Below, piece by piece: positions 50,306 to 60,652 of a stretch of DNA of 64,000 bases. The stretch covers positions 1-64,000 of the forward strand of contig NZ_DASQCC010000100.1 in the NCBI RefSeq assembly GCF_035634895.1, given 5' to 3'. Origin of the DNA: Actinophytocola sp035634895. Lineage in GTDB: Bacteria > Actinomycetota > Actinomycetes > Mycobacteriales > Pseudonocardiaceae. Every line of letters begins with the position of its first letter. Within the stretch, counting starts at the first letter, position 1. The notes under the pieces were generated by a model that worked only from the letters and a program-made list of their open reading frames with translations, searched no databases and was not told the origin of the DNA. The position numbers and the translations under genes were made by a program.

Positions 50306-51085
50306 TCAGGTGCGGTCCCGGCCACTGGCGACGCGTGCCTCCACGCGGCGCAACAGCCCGCGGGGCAGCAGTCGCGGCACGGTGGTGATGGCCTTGTACG
50401 CGAACCCGGGAACCGAGCGTGGCCGCCCGCGCCGCAGGTCACGCAGGCAGTCCGCGACCACGCGGTCGGCGTTGAGCCACAGCGCGTCGGGCAGCGCGGA
50501 CATGTCGTCGCCGGCCCGGTCGTGGAACTCGGTCCTCGTGAACCCGGGGACCAGCGCGATGACCCGTACCCCCGTGCCGGCGAGGTTCGCCGCCATGCCC
50601 TCGGAGAACGTGGTCACCCAGGCCTTCGACGCCGCGTAGGTCGGGCCGGTGCCGGGGAAGAAGCCCGCGACGCTCGACACGTTCACGACGGCGCCGAAGC
50701 GGCGTTCGAGCATGCCCGGCAGCGCCGCCCTGGTGAGCCGCAGGACGGTGGTGACGTTGAGGTCCAGCTGTGCCTGCAGCAGGTCGATGTCGCTCGACGC
50801 GAACGCGCCGCGGGTGCCGAAGCCGGCGTTGTTGACCAGCAGGTCGACCGGGTGCTCCGCGTCGGCCAGCCGGTCCTCGACCCGCCTGCGGGCCCGCGCG
50901 GTGGACAGGTCCGCGGTCATCGGCGTGACCGTGACGCCGTGCCGGTCGGACAGCTCGGTCGCGGCCTCCTTCAGGCGCTCCCTGGTCCGGGCGACGATCA
51001 CCAGGTCGTACCCCTCGGCGGCGAGCTTCCTGGCGAACGCGGCGCCTATTCCGGCCGTTGCTCCCGTGACGAGTGCGGTTGGCAT
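50306..51085 (-). CDS. Short-chain dehydrogenase/reductase
   Basis: 259 aa. VTGATAGIGAAFA, NNAGFGTRG, NVSSVAGFFPGTGPTYAASKAWV with Ser-Tyr-Lys, and PGFTRTEF fit the YqjQ/DltE-like group. The C-terminus is basic (RRGRPRSVPGFAYKAITTVPRLLPRGLLRR), suggesting membrane contact. The ATG at 51085 gives MPTALVTGATAG. It stands between two genes of unknown role. Confidence 0.9.
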   Translation of the reverse strand: MPTALVTGATAGIGAAFARKLAAEGYDLVIVARTRERLKEAATELSDRHGVTVTPMTADLSTARARRRVEDRLADAEHPVDLLVNNAGFGTRGAFASSDIDLLQAQLDLNVTTVLRLTRAALPGMLERRFGAVVNVSSVAGFFPGTGPTYAASKAWVTTFSEGMAANLAGTGVRVIALVPGFTRTEFHDRAGDDMSALPDALWLNADRVVADCLRDLRRGRPRSVPGFAYKAITTVPRLLPRGLLRRVEARVASGRDRT

Positions 51086-51142
51086 GTTGCCAACCTAGCG
51101 TCCCGCCGCCACGAATTTTCGGGTGCGGGTCGCGACCTGGCC

Positions 51143-51859
51143 CTAGTCCTGGCGTTCGCCGTGTCTGCCGGTCGGCCGCTCGGACTCGCCGACGGGGTCG
51201 ATCTCGGCGTCGAAGGGATCGATCACGTCCGCGATCTCGCCGATGCCCCGCAGCAGCCGCTCCAGCCGGGACGGCGACGCGTGCGGTGCGACGCTCGCCA
51301 GCACCCAGCCGGCCTCGATCCACGCGACCGGGATGTCCGCGCCGATCTCCTCGGTGGCGTCCACCAGGTCCGGCGTGATCAGGCCGCGCGCCGCGGAGAT
51401 GTCGGAGACGAACGCGTACCGCTGGCCGACCGGACCGAGCAGCTCGGGCATGGTGTCCCGCTGGAACGGCGCGCTCGGCAGCCACAGCTCGATGGTCGCG
51501 GGATGCACCCGGCGGCACTGCACCGCCGTGATCACCGTGGTGATCCGGCCGTTCGTCTCGAGGTCGAACACGTACACCTTGCGCCGGCCGTCCGCGGTGA
51601 ACGTCGACCCGGCGACCGCGTCACGTGCCACCCCGCCGCCGTGGAACGCGATCGCACCGCCCTCCCACTGCGCGGGCAGCAGGTGGTCGGTGTCGGCGTA
51701 CGCCCAGCCGCGCAGCGCGGCCCAGTGCCGGCGTTCCCTGTTTCGCGAGGTCAGGCGGGCGCGGTCACGCAGCAACAAGCCGGCGCCGGCCAGCCCGGCG
51801 ACGATCGCCACGACGAACCACACCCATGCCGGTATGCCCACGCCGCACAGCGTAGTCAT
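51143..51859 (-). CDS. Membrane-anchored protein of unknown function
   Basis: 238 aa. One N-terminal helix (AWVWFVVAIVAGLAGAGLLL) followed by a basic segment (RDRARLTSRNRERR) and a cytosolic domain of about 180 residues (WAALRGWAYADTDHLLPAQWEG, FTADGRRKVYVFDLE, IELWLPSAPFQRD). This resembles the conserved membrane proteins of actinomycetes with a DUF3137-like domain, but the match is weak. No function assigned. Confidence 0.68.
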   Translation of the reverse strand: MTTLCGVGIPAWVWFVVAIVAGLAGAGLLLRDRARLTSRNRERRHWAALRGWAYADTDHLLPAQWEGGAIAFHGGGVARDAVAGSTFTADGRRKVYVFDLETNGRITTVITAVQCRRVHPATIELWLPSAPFQRDTMPELLGPVGQRYAFVSDISAARGLITPDLVDATEEIGADIPVAWIEAGWVLASVAPHASPSRLERLLRGIGEIADVIDPFDAEIDPVGESERPTGRHGERQD

Positions 51860-51926
51860 CGCGACGTCAGAGCGAAGATCACCGCCCCCGTGTCACCCGT
51901 TGTGGCGGACACTTGTGCCGTAGTCC

Positions 51927-51948
51927 TATAGTGCTAGTTAGCTAGATA
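51927..51948. promoter_or_regulatory. Promoter and candidate GntR autoregulatory site
   Basis: TATAGT at 51927-51932 resembles a -10. It overlaps GTGCTAGTTAGCTAG, which holds CTAG-TTAG-CTAG dyad symmetry, 15-20 nt from the ribosome site GGAGGTGA. YtrA-type regulators bind such sites in their own promoters. Confidence 0.5.
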
Positions 51949-51962
51949 AATGGAGGTGAATC

Positions 51963-52355
51963 TTGATCGAGTTCTTCCTGGACGCCAAGTCGGGCCTGTC
52001 GCCGTACCAGCAGCTCGTCCAGCAGGTCCGGCATGCCCTGCGGCTCGGGCTGCTCAACGAGGGCGACCAGCTCCCGAAGGTGAAGGACGTGGTGGCGAGC
52101 CTCGCCATCAACCCGAACACCGTGCTGAAGGCCTACCGCGAGCTGGAGCACGACGGGCTCGTCGGCGCTCGGCCGGGAGTCGGGACGTTCGTGACCGCGA
52201 CCCTCAACGGCGGCTCGTTCGCCGCCATCGGCCCGCTGCGGCAGGAGCTGCGGCGCTGGCTCACGAAGGCGCGCAAGGCCGGCCTCGACGAGGAGAGCAT
52301 CGAGGCCCTGCTGATGTCCACGTTTCGCGACTCCACAAGAGAGGAAATAGCGTGA
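51963..52355 (+). CDS. GntR family regulator, YtrA subfamily
   Basis: 130 aa. The winged helix is SPYQQLVQQVRHALRLG, LPKVKDVVASLAINPNTVLKAYRELEHDGLVGARPGVGTFV. The short C-terminal helical tail (about 45 residues) is the YtrA type, too short for a ligand domain. The TTG start follows a near-perfect GGAGGTGAATC. It precedes and overlaps (GTGA) the ABC ATPase gene, the classical ytr arrangement. Confidence 0.92.
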   Translation: MIEFFLDAKSGLSPYQQLVQQVRHALRLGLLNEGDQLPKVKDVVASLAINPNTVLKAYRELEHDGLVGARPGVGTFVTATLNGGSFAAIGPLRQELRRWLTKARKAGLDEESIEALLMSTFRDSTREEIA

Positions 52356-53233
52356 CCGTCCTGCGTGCCCAGGGGCTGGGCAAGAAGTACAAGCGCAAAT
52401 GGGCGTTGACGGACTGCACGCTCGAGATCGAGCCCGGGCACGTCACCGGGCTCGTCGGTCCCAACGGCGCCGGCAAGTCGACGCTGCTGAACATCGCGTC
52501 CGGCATGCTCGAGCCGAGCGCCGGCACGATCGAGGTGTGCGGCGGCGTGCCCGGCAGCGGTCCGGAGCAACTGGCCAAGGTCGGCTACGTCGCACAGAAC
52601 ACGCCGGTCTACGCGAGCCTGTCCATCGAGGACCACCTGCGGCTCGGCGCGCACCTCAACCCGAACTGGGACGCCGCGCTCGCCACCGGGCGGATCGAGC
52701 GGCTCGGGCTGGATCCCAGGCAGCACGCCGGCAAGCTGTCCGGTGGCCAGCGTGCCCAGCTGGCACTCACGATGGGGATCGCCAAGCGGCCCGAGCTGCT
52801 GCTGCTCGACGAGCCGGTCGCCGCGCTGGACCCGCTCGCGCGCCGGGAGTTCCTGTCCGACCTCATGGCGGCGGTGGCCGAGGACGGGCTGTCCGTCGTG
52901 CTGTCCTCCCACCTGGTCAACGACCTCGAACGGGTCTGTGACCAGCTGATCGTGCTGGTGGACTCGCAGGTGCGGATCGCGGGTGACATCGAGGAGCTGA
53001 TCGCCACGCACCACCGGCTGACCGGTCCCCGCCGCGACCTCGACACGCTGCCGTCGAACCAGCACGTCATCTCGGCGAAGCACACCGACCGGCAGACCAC
53101 CGTGCTGGTCCGCACCGAGGCGCCGATCCTCGACCCCGCCTGGACGGTCGCCCAGCTCAACCTGGAGGACGTCGTCCTCGAGTACATGAGCAACCCGGCC
53201 ACCGTCCGTCCCGCCCTGGAGGTGCTCCGATGA
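52352..53233 (+). CDS. ABC transporter ATP-binding protein
   Basis: 293 aa. Walker A GPNGAGKST, Q-loop VAQNTP, signature LSGGQRAQ, Walker B LLLLDEPVAALD and the H-loop SSH are all present. The C-terminal about 80 residues (RLTGPRRDLDTLPSNQHV...) are the extension seen in YtrB-like and antibiotic or lantibiotic exporters. It overlaps both neighbours by four bases (GTGA, ATGA). With the next gene it forms an exporter. Confidence 0.93.
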   Translation: MTVLRAQGLGKKYKRKWALTDCTLEIEPGHVTGLVGPNGAGKSTLLNIASGMLEPSAGTIEVCGGVPGSGPEQLAKVGYVAQNTPVYASLSIEDHLRLGAHLNPNWDAALATGRIERLGLDPRQHAGKLSGGQRAQLALTMGIAKRPELLLLDEPVAALDPLARREFLSDLMAAVAEDGLSVVLSSHLVNDLERVCDQLIVLVDSQVRIAGDIEELIATHHRLTGPRRDLDTLPSNQHVISAKHTDRQTTVLVRTEAPILDPAWTVAQLNLEDVVLEYMSNPATVRPALEVLR

Positions 53234-54234
53234 CCTGGTTGACCTGGCGCCAGTTCCGCGTCCCCGCGGTGTCGGTGTTCGCGGGCCTGGCCGTGATCGG
53301 CGTGGTACTCGCGATCACCGGCCCCGACCTGGTCGGCAGGACGGACTTCTCCGACTCGGACTTCCTCTACAGCGCGACCATCCTCCTGATGTACCTGCTG
53401 CCGGCGGTCATCGGCGTGTTCTGGGGCGTGCCCATGATCACGCGCGAGCTGGAGACCGGCACGCACAGCCTGATCTGGAACCAGACCATCACCCGCGGCC
53501 GGTGGCTCGCGACCAAGCTCGGCGTCGGCGTGCTGGCCGGCATGGTGGCGTCCGGGCTGCTGAGCCTGGCGGTCACCTGGTGGGCGAGCCCCATCGACGC
53601 GCTGGCGAACCAGCAGACGGAACGGGGGATGCTGAACTGGTTGTCGCCGGTGGTGTTCTCCGCCCGCGGCATCGCGCCGATCGGCTACGCGGCGTTCGCG
53701 TTCGTCCTCGGCGTCGCGGTCGGGATGCTGCTGCGCCGCACCGTGCTCGCCATGGGCGTCACCCTTCTCGCCCTCGTCGGCGTGTTCCTGGCGGTCCCGT
53801 TCCTGGTTCGCCCGTACCTCCTGCCCCCGCTGGAACAGACGGTCGCGATCGAGAGCGACTCGATCCTGGGGGCGCACGGGGACAACACGGGCCTGGTCGA
53901 AGCGATCATCGTGCGCGAGCCGACCGGCGCCTGGGTGCTGGCCGACGAGACCGTGGACCCGGCGGGCAACGTGGTCACCCCGCTGCCCGACTTCGTACAG
54001 AACTGCATGCCGACACCGGGTCGCAACCCGCAGAACGCCCAGCCCGGCCCGCCGGAACCGGGAGACATGCGGGCGTGCCTCGCCAAGCTGGGCGAACGCG
54101 GTTACCACCAGCGGATCACCTACCAGCCCGGCTACCGCTTCTGGCCGCTGCAGTGGCTCGAGCTCGCCATCTACCTCGCGTTCTCCGCGCTGCTCACCTG
54201 GCTCTGCTTCCGGCGACTCCGCCACCTTTCCTGA
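53230..54234 (+). CDS. ABC transporter permease
   Basis: 334 aa, about six helices: FAGLAVIGVVLAITG, LLMYLLPAVIGVFWGVP, GVLAGMVASGLLSLAVTWW, YAAFAFVLGVAVGMLL, MGVTLLALVGVFLAVPFLV, and LELAIYLAFSALLTWL. MITRELETGTHSLIWNQTITRGRW matches the ABC-2-type permeases (DUF of YtrC/D). A large outer loop (about residues 205-295) lies between helices 5 and 6, with NCMP and ACLAK Cys residues. No substrate is known; it is likely exported or membrane-stress related. Confidence 0.85.
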   Translation: MTWLTWRQFRVPAVSVFAGLAVIGVVLAITGPDLVGRTDFSDSDFLYSATILLMYLLPAVIGVFWGVPMITRELETGTHSLIWNQTITRGRWLATKLGVGVLAGMVASGLLSLAVTWWASPIDALANQQTERGMLNWLSPVVFSARGIAPIGYAAFAFVLGVAVGMLLRRTVLAMGVTLLALVGVFLAVPFLVRPYLLPPLEQTVAIESDSILGAHGDNTGLVEAIIVREPTGAWVLADETVDPAGNVVTPLPDFVQNCMPTPGRNPQNAQPGPPEPGDMRACLAKLGERGYHQRITYQPGYRFWPLQWLELAIYLAFSALLTWLCFRRLRHLS

Positions 54235-54252
54235 GATTCCACAGGGGGAATC

Positions 54253-55380
54253 ATGCGTGCTCTCGCGGTTGCCACCGCACTGACCGCCGCCGTCCTGACC
54301 GCCGCGCCCGCCGCCGCGGACACGACCGCGCCGTACCTACCCGTCCCGACCGGGCACCAGCCGGTCGGCGTCACCTCGCTCTGGCTGAAGGACACCTCCC
54401 GGCCCGACCCGTGGGTGCCGGCCGTGCCCTACCGGGAGCTGATGGTCTCGGTCTTCTACCCGACGAACTCGGCCAACGGGCCGAAGAAGCAGTACATGAC
54501 ACCGAGGGAGTCGGAGCTGAACCTCGCGCGGCAGAACATCCCCGGCCTGCCGCTCGACGTCTTCAGCACGGTCCGGACGAACGCCGTCGTCGACGCGAGA
54601 CCGGTCGGCCGGCCGCACAGCCTGCCGCTGGTGGTGCTCTCTCCCGGCTGGACCCAACCTCGCGCCACGCTCACCACCTGGGCCGAGGACCTGGCGAGCC
54701 ACGGGTACGCCGTGGCGGTGATCGACCACACCTACGAGAACCGCGCCCAGACCTTCCCGGACGGCCACGTCACCGAGTGCGCCGCCTGCGCGTTCGACGA
54801 CGACGAGGCCACGTTCTGGCCGAAGTTCTACGCGGTCCGGACCGCGGACACGTCGTTCGTGCTCGACGAGCTGCTCAGCCGGCATTCGAAGTGGCGCGGC
54901 GGCTCGCTCATCGACCCGTCACGGATCGGCATGACCGGCCACTCCGCCGGTGGCGCGGAGACCACGCACGCGATGCTCGCCGACCCCCGGATCCGCGCCG
55001 GGGCCGACGTCGACGGTTCCCAGCACGTCACGCTGCCCGCCGCCGGGCTGTCCAGGCCGTTCATGTTCATGGGCAGCATGGACGAGTACGTCCCGGGTCA
55101 GATGGGTCCCTACGACGACTGGGAGACGGACTGGCAGCACCTGTACGGGTGGAAGCGCTGGATCATGGTGTCGGGCACGGCGCACGCGTCGTTCGGCGAC
55201 CTCGGCCCGCTCGCCGCACAGCTGGGCGTCGACATCGGCAACTCCATCGACGCGTTCCGCGCCGTCGACATCACCCGGGCCTATCTCAGGGCCTTCTTCG
55301 ACCAGAACCTGCGTTGCCAGCACCAGCCCCTGATGGCCGCACCGTCGCCGTCCTACCCGGAAGTGACCTTCATCGGATGA
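54253..55380 (+). CDS. Secreted alpha/beta hydrolase, PAF-acetylhydrolase-like (first)
   Basis: 375 aa. A signal peptide (ALTAAVLTAAPAAA) is followed by an alpha/beta hydrolase: nucleophile elbow GHSAGG, acid in the VDGS strand region, and TAHASFGDL with the catalytic His, the pattern of platelet-activating-factor acetylhydrolase type II and related lipases. YRELMVSVFYPT and VIDHTYENRAQTFPDG are family blocks. A CAAC pair sits in the lid. It lies 18 nt past the permease stop with AGGGGGAATC ahead, and overlaps the next gene by ATGA. Confidence 0.9.
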   Translation: MRALAVATALTAAVLTAAPAAADTTAPYLPVPTGHQPVGVTSLWLKDTSRPDPWVPAVPYRELMVSVFYPTNSANGPKKQYMTPRESELNLARQNIPGLPLDVFSTVRTNAVVDARPVGRPHSLPLVVLSPGWTQPRATLTTWAEDLASHGYAVAVIDHTYENRAQTFPDGHVTECAACAFDDDEATFWPKFYAVRTADTSFVLDELLSRHSKWRGGSLIDPSRIGMTGHSAGGAETTHAMLADPRIRAGADVDGSQHVTLPAAGLSRPFMFMGSMDEYVPGQMGPYDDWETDWQHLYGWKRWIMVSGTAHASFGDLGPLAAQLGVDIGNSIDAFRAVDITRAYLRAFFDQNLRCQHQPLMAAPSPSYPEVTFIG

Positions 55381-56531
55381 GGAAGACAACGACCATCGGC
55401 GGCATCGTGGCCGCCGCACTGACCCTCGCCATGGGGACGGCGCCCGCCTCGGCGGACTCCGCGCTCGCGCTGGCCAGGCCGACCGGCGACCGGCCGGTGG
55501 GCACCACGTCCCTGTACTTCAAGGACACCTCGCGGCCGGACCCGTGGGTGCCGACAGTGCCCTACCGGGAGCTGATGGCCTCCCTCTTCTACCCGACCGC
55601 CTCTTCCGACGGACCGAAGAAGCAGTTCATGTCGGAGGCGGAGGCAGCGGCCCTGTTCGAGGAGGCCGGTCTCACCGACATCGACCCGACCGTGATGACG
55701 ACCGTCAGGACCGACGCCGTGGTCGACGCACGACCGGTCGGGCACCACCTGCCCGTCGTCGTCCTGTCACCCGGCTTCAAGCGGTCGCGTGCCGAGCTGA
55801 CCTCGCTGTCCGAGGACCTGGCGAGCCACGGTTACGTGGTCGTGCTGGTCGACCACACCTACGAGAACGTGGCCACCACGTTCCCGGACGGCCGCGTCAC
55901 CGGGTGCGAGGCCTGCGGCAGCTACAACCTGGCCTTCTGGCGGAAGCTGACGCAGGGCCGGGCCGCGGACGTGTCGTTCGTGCTCGACGAGCTGACGCAC
56001 TCGAGGTGGGCCAGGCTCATCGACCCGCACCGAATCGGCATGGCGGGCCACTCGGTCGGTGGCTCGAGCACCATCACCACGATGGTGGCCGACCCGCGGG
56101 TCAGGGCGGGGATCGACATCGACGGCACCACGGACGTTCCGCTGGCCGCGCCCGGGCTGTCCCGGCCGTTCATGTTCATGGGCCGGCAGAACCTGTACAC
56201 CCCCGGCACCGGGGTCGAGTCCGACAGCTGGGACCGCGACTGGCAGCGGCTGACCGGCTGGAAACGCTGGCTCACCGTGGCCGGCGTGGTGCATTCGTCG
56301 TTCACCGACCTCGGGTTGGTGGGTGAACAGCTCGGCCTCGACTTCGGCGCGCCCACGCCGGCGGCCCGCGGCCAGGCCATCACGGCGGCGTACGTCCGGG
56401 CGTTCTTCGACCAGCACCTGCGGGGCAGGCCGGCGCCGCTGATGTCGCGGCCGTCCGCCGACTACCCGGAGGTCATGTTCGCGCGGGCCTCGACGCCGCC
56501 CGATTGTCCGGAGGTCACGGGCCGCCGGTGA
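55377..56531 (+). CDS. Secreted alpha/beta hydrolase, PAF-acetylhydrolase-like (second)
   Basis: 384 aa, a paralogue of the gene before it, sharing KDTSRPDPWVP, YRELMASLFYPT, VDHTYENVATTFPDG and WKRW. It has a signal peptide (VAAALTLAMGTAPASA), elbow GHSVGG and VVHSSFTDL with the His, plus a CEAC pair matching CAAC in the first. It starts on the overlapping ATGA, so the pair is translated together. A strong hairpin follows. Confidence 0.9.
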   Translation: MRKTTTIGGIVAAALTLAMGTAPASADSALALARPTGDRPVGTTSLYFKDTSRPDPWVPTVPYRELMASLFYPTASSDGPKKQFMSEAEAAALFEEAGLTDIDPTVMTTVRTDAVVDARPVGHHLPVVVLSPGFKRSRAELTSLSEDLASHGYVVVLVDHTYENVATTFPDGRVTGCEACGSYNLAFWRKLTQGRAADVSFVLDELTHSRWARLIDPHRIGMAGHSVGGSSTITTMVADPRVRAGIDIDGTTDVPLAAPGLSRPFMFMGRQNLYTPGTGVESDSWDRDWQRLTGWKRWLTVAGVVHSSFTDLGLVGEQLGLDFGAPTPAARGQAITAAYVRAFFDQHLRGRPAPLMSRPSADYPEVMFARASTPPDCPEVTGRR

Positions 56532-56630
56532 GCGGGCCGCCGGCTTCTGGACCGAGCGGCGCGGCGAGGGAGGTCGTCGGTTACCGGCCCGAACCGTCGG
56601 GCGGAGCGGGGCAGGGCCAGCACCGGGGGT

Positions 56631-56677
56631 AAACGAAAGCGGCGCCACTCCACAGGGGGAGGGCGCCGCTTTCGTTT
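56631..56677. terminator. Bidirectional terminator between hydrolases and clpB
   Basis: AAACGAAAGCGGCGCC (56631-56646) pairs perfectly with GGCGCCGCTTTCGTTT (56662-56677) over 16 bp with a 15-nt loop. It has flanking A/T runs, so it works on both strands. Confidence 0.85.
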
Positions 56678-56688
56678 GTGCCATCTTC

Positions 56689-56725
56689 GAGTCGCGGTTT
56701 CGGGATGTGCACGAAACCGCAACTC
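56689..56725. repeat. Inverted repeat downstream of clpB
   Basis: GAGTCGCGGTTTCG and CGAAACCGCAACTC pair with one mismatch across a 9-nt loop. It may be a second, clpB-side terminator next to the one at 56631-56677. Confidence 0.55.
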
Positions 56726-56736
56726 GGGGTGTGTGC

Positions 56737-56771
56737 ACGCGGGACTCGCTGTGTTTGAACGCGGGACTCGC
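56737..56771 (+). repeat. Tandem 13-bp direct repeat near clpB stop
   Basis: ACGCGGGACTCGC occurs at 56737-56749 and again at 56759-56771, a period of 22 nt, in the gap before the clpB stop. A related ACTCG is also in the neighbouring inverted repeat. Function unknown. Confidence 0.5.
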
Positions 56772-56775
56772 GGGG

Positions 56776-59367
<2,592 letters not shown>

Positions 59368-59416
59368 GGGTCCCCTCGTGTGCGTGCTCGTACTCACTAT
59401 GCACAACGTCAGCAAA

Positions 59417-59437
59417 GTTGAGTGTGTTCCGCTCAAG
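59417..59437 (-). promoter_or_regulatory. HAIR-like HspR operator upstream of clpB
   Basis: On the clpB strand it reads CTTGAGC-N7-ACTCAAC, against the HspR inverted repeat CTTGAGT-N7-ACTCAAG (12 of 14 conserved). It lies 50 nt before the clpB start, where HspR would cover the promoter. HspR is encoded at 62391-62819. Confidence 0.85.
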
Positions 59438-59508
59438 TCCGACTTCGTCTTGGACTAGCGCAAGGTCACGATGCTCGGGTTCGCTCTCACCCACATGTCC
59501 TAGCAGGG

Positions 59509-59559
59509 TTGTCCACAGCAGGCACCTGGTTGTCCACAATCCCCAGGTGCCTATCCACA
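59509..59559 (+). promoter_or_regulatory. Cluster of three DnaA boxes
   Basis: TTGTCCACA occurs at 59509-59517 and at 59530-59538, and CTATCCACA at 59551-59559, all on the plus strand about 21 nt apart. TTGTCCACA is the preferred streptomycete DnaA box. GCACCTGG and CCAGGTGC arms flank the middle box (59522-59529, 59543-59550). It is too small for an origin and has no neighbouring origin genes. Confidence 0.6.
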
Positions 59560-59576
59560 GGCTGTGTGCAAGATGC

Positions 59577-59600
59577 GTTCTGACAGCGTTCTGTCAGAAC
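59577..59600. terminator. 10-bp perfect inverted repeat, terminator or operator
   Basis: GTTCTGACAG (59577-59586) and CTGTCAGAAC (59591-59600) pair perfectly across CGTT. It lies 36 nt past the stop of the minus-strand PPOX gene, so a terminator is the simplest reading. The AT-leaning arms also suit a regulator. Confidence 0.5.
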
Positions 59601-59636
59601 GATCAACGAAAGTGCTACCGCCGATCGAGTGAATGG

Positions 59637-60422
59637 TCAGCCCAGTAGTGAGTGACCGGCGGTCTGGCGAGCACGCACACCGAAGTAGTCGGCGCCCTTG
59701 CGCTTCATGTCGTCCGTGCCCCAGTCGCGTTCGCGGGGGACGGGTTCCAGGCGCGGGATGTGCTTGCGGCAGTGCACGTAAGTCTCCTCCACGTGCACGA
59801 CCACCCAGCGTTCGGGGGTGCGGCCACGGTCCTGCGCCTTGGGCAGCGCGGGGTGCTCGGCACGCAGCTCGCGGTCGTCGATGATGCTCGCCCGGCCGTT
59901 GACGTGCAGGCCGATCAGGTCCCGTACGAAGTCGATCATCAGGACGGCGACGTGCGGGTTCTCGCTGATGTTGCCGAGGCTCGCGAGGACGCCGTTGCCG
60001 CGGTACTCCGGGTAGGCGATCCGCTTCGGGTCGAGGACGTGCAGGAAGCCGGGCGGCCCGGCACGAAAGCTGGAGTCGCACTCGCCTCCGGCGTCCGCGG
60101 TGCTGATGAAGGCCATCTCCATGCGCTCGACGAACTCGGCCATCTCCGGGTTGAGGTGGTCGAGCACCTGGTCGCGGTAGAAACGCTCGGCCCGCTCGGC
60201 GGTGCCGTAGGTCTGCTGGAGGAGACGCTCGCCGTCACAGCCAGGAAGGGTGGAGACTCCGCCGAACGGGTGAAATTCGATGGTCGGCGGGTCTACTGCG
60301 GGTATGTGTGCAGGGGCAGCGGGCTGCGGTGCGGGTTCGGCGGATGGTTCGGCGAACTCGAGGCTGTGCAGGGCCGCGTCGGCTACACCGGTGGGAGTCA
60401 CCAGATCAGGACGCACGTCGGA
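59637..60422 (-). CDS. Pyridoxamine 5'-phosphate oxidase-family protein (FMN split barrel)
   Basis: 261 aa. The C-terminal barrel has AERFYRDQVLDHLNPEMAEFVERMEMAFISTADAGGECDSSFRAGPPGFLHVLD, then RGNGVLASLGNISENPHVAVLMIDF and WVVVHVEETYVHC, the PPOX pattern of a larger subgroup that includes CRISPR-unrelated MSMEG F420/FMN proteins. The N-terminal 60 residues are disordered and Pro/Ala-rich. The start is uncertain (GTG at 60422, 60413 or 60401). It is divergent from the flavohemoprotein, suggesting a linked redox stress role. Confidence 0.78.
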   Translation of the reverse strand, partial: SDVRPDLVTPTGVADAALHSLEFAEPSAEPAPQPAAPAHIPAVDPPTIEFHPFGGVSTLPGCDGERLLQQTYGTAERAERFYRDQVLDHLNPEMAEFVERMEMAFISTADAGGECDSSFRAGPPGFLHVLDPKRIAYPEYRGNGVLASLGNISENPHVAVLMIDFVRDLIGLHVNGRASIIDDRELRAEHPALPKAQDRGRTPERWVVVHVEETYVHCRKHIPRLEPVPRERDWGTDDMKRKGADYFGVRARQTAGHSLLG

Positions 60423-60652
60423 CACGTTTTCATAACGGCGAGGTGAATGCGAGACCCGCCCCCGGCCTGTCGCCGAACGGGTCGCCCGATCGTCCGAAGG
60501 GGACGACTTTGCGTAGTGGTCCCTCACACGAAAGTGTCAGGAGGGCGGACAACCGGGGAGTTTCCGTCTAGGGTCCTGGTGTCGGGGACGGACGACGACC
60601 ACGGTGGCGGGGCGTCTTCCCCGTACGCCGAGAGGTGGACTGTGTCCCGACC

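Noticed and set aside
59509..59559. Chromosomal replication origin
   Set aside because: Only three boxes over 50 nt are present and dnaA, dnaN and rpmH are not nearby.
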